From Gavia stellata (Eukaryota > Chordata > Aves > Gaviiformes > Gaviidae), in NCBI RefSeq assembly GCF_030936135.1, contig NC_082595.1, forward strand, positions 67,329,635 to 67,393,634: a DNA stretch of 64,000 nt, written 5' to 3'. Below the pieces are notes generated by a model. The model did no database searches and was not told where the DNA came from. It saw only the letters and a list, made by a program, of their open reading frames with translations. Position numbers and translations under genes: made by a program. The stretch's first letter is position 1; every line of letters begins with the position of its first letter. This document shows, in pieces, positions 61,781 through 64,000 of this stretch.

Positions 61781-64000
61781 TGCATACAAGTATCTCCCAT
61801 TTTGCAGACAAGCTATTTCTTGGGATCAGTCTGATTTATTTTCTCCTCCAAGTCAGGAAGAGGTTTATACCACTTTGGAAGAGGCCATTGTGCTTGACTC
61901 AGTTGTCACATTCTACCTGGACTATTTCAACCTTATTTCATTTTGTGTAACTGTTCAGGTGGAACCAAGGTAAACAGTTATTTAAAACACATATGGGCAA
62001 ACTGGAGGTCCAGAGGTGCCACAGGACCTTTCAATCTACGTTTTCGTTCGTGTTCAAAACCAGATCCTGCAACCAGGTCGGACAGACCTCTGGGAAGTGG
62101 AGCATTTGCCAGGGCTGGTGTGTGTTGGTATCTTACCTTCACAGGAATGGGCTGAGGACAAAAATGGAAGAGGCATGTCTGGCACACCTTTCTCCCATGG
62201 AAGAAAATGATTGATGCTGTATTGGTTTGGCAGAGTTTTGGGGTGATTTTATTTGATAGCTGCCTGTACTCTGGGTGCATATGTTATTACAGTGTCTGCA
62301 GGAAAGAACTGCTCCTAGTTCTTTCAGAAACAGTCAAGGAAGGCAGAAGGAAAACATTGCTACAGAAAGCGTTTTAGTGTTTCTTGTTCTTTGCAGAAGA
62401 TTGAAATTGCTACTCTGGAATATTTTTATTCAGAAGGGAAATGTCAGTTTTCATGTATAATCTCCCAAACACTTATCTGGAATGTGTGTTGGCCAAAGCC
62501 TGCCTCAGGCATCTAAATTTCTTCTGTGTTTTCGAATTTTTTTTTTTTTTTTTTTTTTTTTACTTCCTGCCACTGGCTGTTGTCTGCTATTGCTAGGCAA
62601 GGCTAAAGAACTGGGATTTGTTACTAGAAGTCTCGTGTGTCTCAGCAGTGGGTGCTTTGTGCTCTTTACCAAGAGGCACGTCAAACCTGTAGAGCCTGCA
62701 AAGCAATTTTGGGGTATTTCTAGGCGTGGGATGCTGAGTAAATGCAAGATGTTGGCCCAGGCAATCAAATGCTTTAGGGCTGCCTAGGAAGGTGCTTCAG
62801 TGGGTGCTGGACACAGTACTTGCTTACCATGTACAATCCCTAAAGCTGGTACATGGGAGGCAGTTGTGGTGGGGCAGCTGTGTCAGCACTGCCATCTGTG
62901 GGGATTTCCAGGTGCTGAAAGAGTGACCAGAATTGATTTTACGGTGCCTTTGCTAGCACATCTGTGAATCTGGAACCCCAAGTCCACAATGATTGCGCGT
63001 GTGCTGACATGCTTCATGTTCGTATTTCCCTAAATGCAGGTTAGAGGTGAGAATGAATCCATTGCATTTACTCACCAGTTTGAAGGTAAGCATGTGCATC
63101 AGTGTTCCTTGGCCATGACTAGTTGATTCCAAGTAGAGATAAAGCATATAGAACATATGGACAGTTGTGGTATTTGTAAACGTGCATGTAAAATCGGGTA
63201 TTTGCCCGCAGACTTCGGTGGTGGCCCATTTAAAAATATTTTAATTAAGACTTTCTCAGTGAGTTACAGTTTGAATCAGGATTTTTCAGCAAAATTTTTA
63301 TAATGTGTTGGTTGTGCCATACGTTCTGGGAGCAGACAGAGCAGCCAACTGCTTTCAGATGTTAATTGGTGGTAGTCCTAATAGTCTGGAGCTTAAAATA
63401 ACTCCAGCTTTCAAAGAATACCTCTCTTTCTTGGATCATGGAGTGACTCCTGCAGACGAAAGCGCTTGCTCTGGGGAAACACCGAGCTAGCCATGGCTCT
63501 GAAAGCAGGGGGACACAGGTCTGCAGTGAGTTTCCAGGTCTCTTGATGCATGGGAGCCACTGCAGCAAGAGCTGACAAGTTTAGTGTGGTCTGAGATGGG
63601 TGTGAATTTGCACCTGTTTCCTCAGTTCCCCAGGCATGTCCTTGGAGCCATGTTCCAGTCAGTGGTCTCTGTTGTGGGCAAGTATCATTTGCAAAGTTAA
63701 CCAAAACCGAGAAGGAGAAAGATATCATCCAGGTACTTGGGACACTTCTCGGAAAACTAAGCACAGGAAGAGGGCACAAGAAGGTAAGTCTGGGGCTTGA
63801 AAGCACAGAGATGAAGGCCTGAAATGCCTGTGAAACTTCATAGCCAACTCAAGGCAGATGCTACCTGCAAAGATACGGGTATTGGTGTTCTGGATAAAAG
63901 GCATCCACGTCAAAAAACTCCTCTTTAAAAACATTTGTGGTTTGGAAATTCTGATGGAGATGTTTTCATGCATTTACCCTTGCGTGTTTGAAGGCTGTGC
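61781..64000 (+). other. FAXC: FAXC 3'UTR (continues beyond window)
   Basis: No AATAAA was found between the stop and the window end, so the 3'UTR probably runs on, as expected from the long 3'UTR of mammalian FAXC. A T25 run lies at 62537-62561. The short ORFs here have no support. Confidence 0.55.
62537..62561. repeat. T25 homopolymer
   Basis: Twenty-five consecutive T in the presumed FAXC 3'UTR; on the minus strand a poly(A). No retroposed body is recognisable next to it. Confidence 0.9.

Noticed and set aside
62505-62768. Processed pseudogene with poly(A) on the minus strand at the T25 run
   Set aside because: Adjacent sequence shows no recognisable coding body or target-site duplication.

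Overview
The window is vertebrate nuclear DNA, almost certainly from a bird. Three multi-exon genes with GT-AG introns lie in the same direction in the order PNISR - COQ3 - FAXC, as in the human 6q16 block. Introns are short, there are two CpG-island promoters, and every recognisable interspersed repeat is a CR1-type LINE, the dominant avian retroposon. I see no bacterial, plasmid, viral or CRISPR features.

Layout (all genes on +): 1-12,250 holds the 3' part of PNISR (nine coding exons, stop at 11,936-11,938, poly(A) signal at 12,222). The first coding exons lie upstream of the window. 12,250-16,620 is a mostly AT-rich intergenic interval with a GC-rich island at about 15.2-16.1 kb that contains a 242-codon ORF of unknown meaning. 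16,620-17,500 is the COQ3 CpG island. 16,961-23,880 is a complete COQ3 coding region (seven exons, 355 aa), with a poly(A) signal at 23,948. 23,970-36,000 is intergenic, with one ancient CR1 relic near 25.1-25.5 kb. 36,040-37,030 is the FAXC CpG island. 36,366-61,780 is the complete FAXC coding region (six exons, 408 aa), followed by 3'UTR to the window end. FAXC intron 4 carries a 3.7-kb, sense-oriented but dead CR1 with remnants of both ORFs (esterase, endonuclease, reverse transcriptase). FAXC intron 5 carries an antisense CR1 3' end interrupted by an A/C-rich expansion.

The genes are neighbours by conserved synteny, not by pathway. PNISR is a nuclear-speckle SR-related protein, COQ3 makes ubiquinone in mitochondria, and FAXC is a membrane-anchored GST/metaxin-like protein linked to axon development in flies. 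All exon joins were checked for reading phase and each gene stays open across its joins.

No undescribed multi-gene system was found. The most interesting leads concern PNISR RNA processing: two strong decoy 3' splice sites just upstream of weak authentic ones, each giving an immediate stop codon, and an in-frame stop plus poly(A) signal inside the last intron. Other leads are an overlapping uORF at FAXC and the interrupted CR1 in FAXC intron 5.
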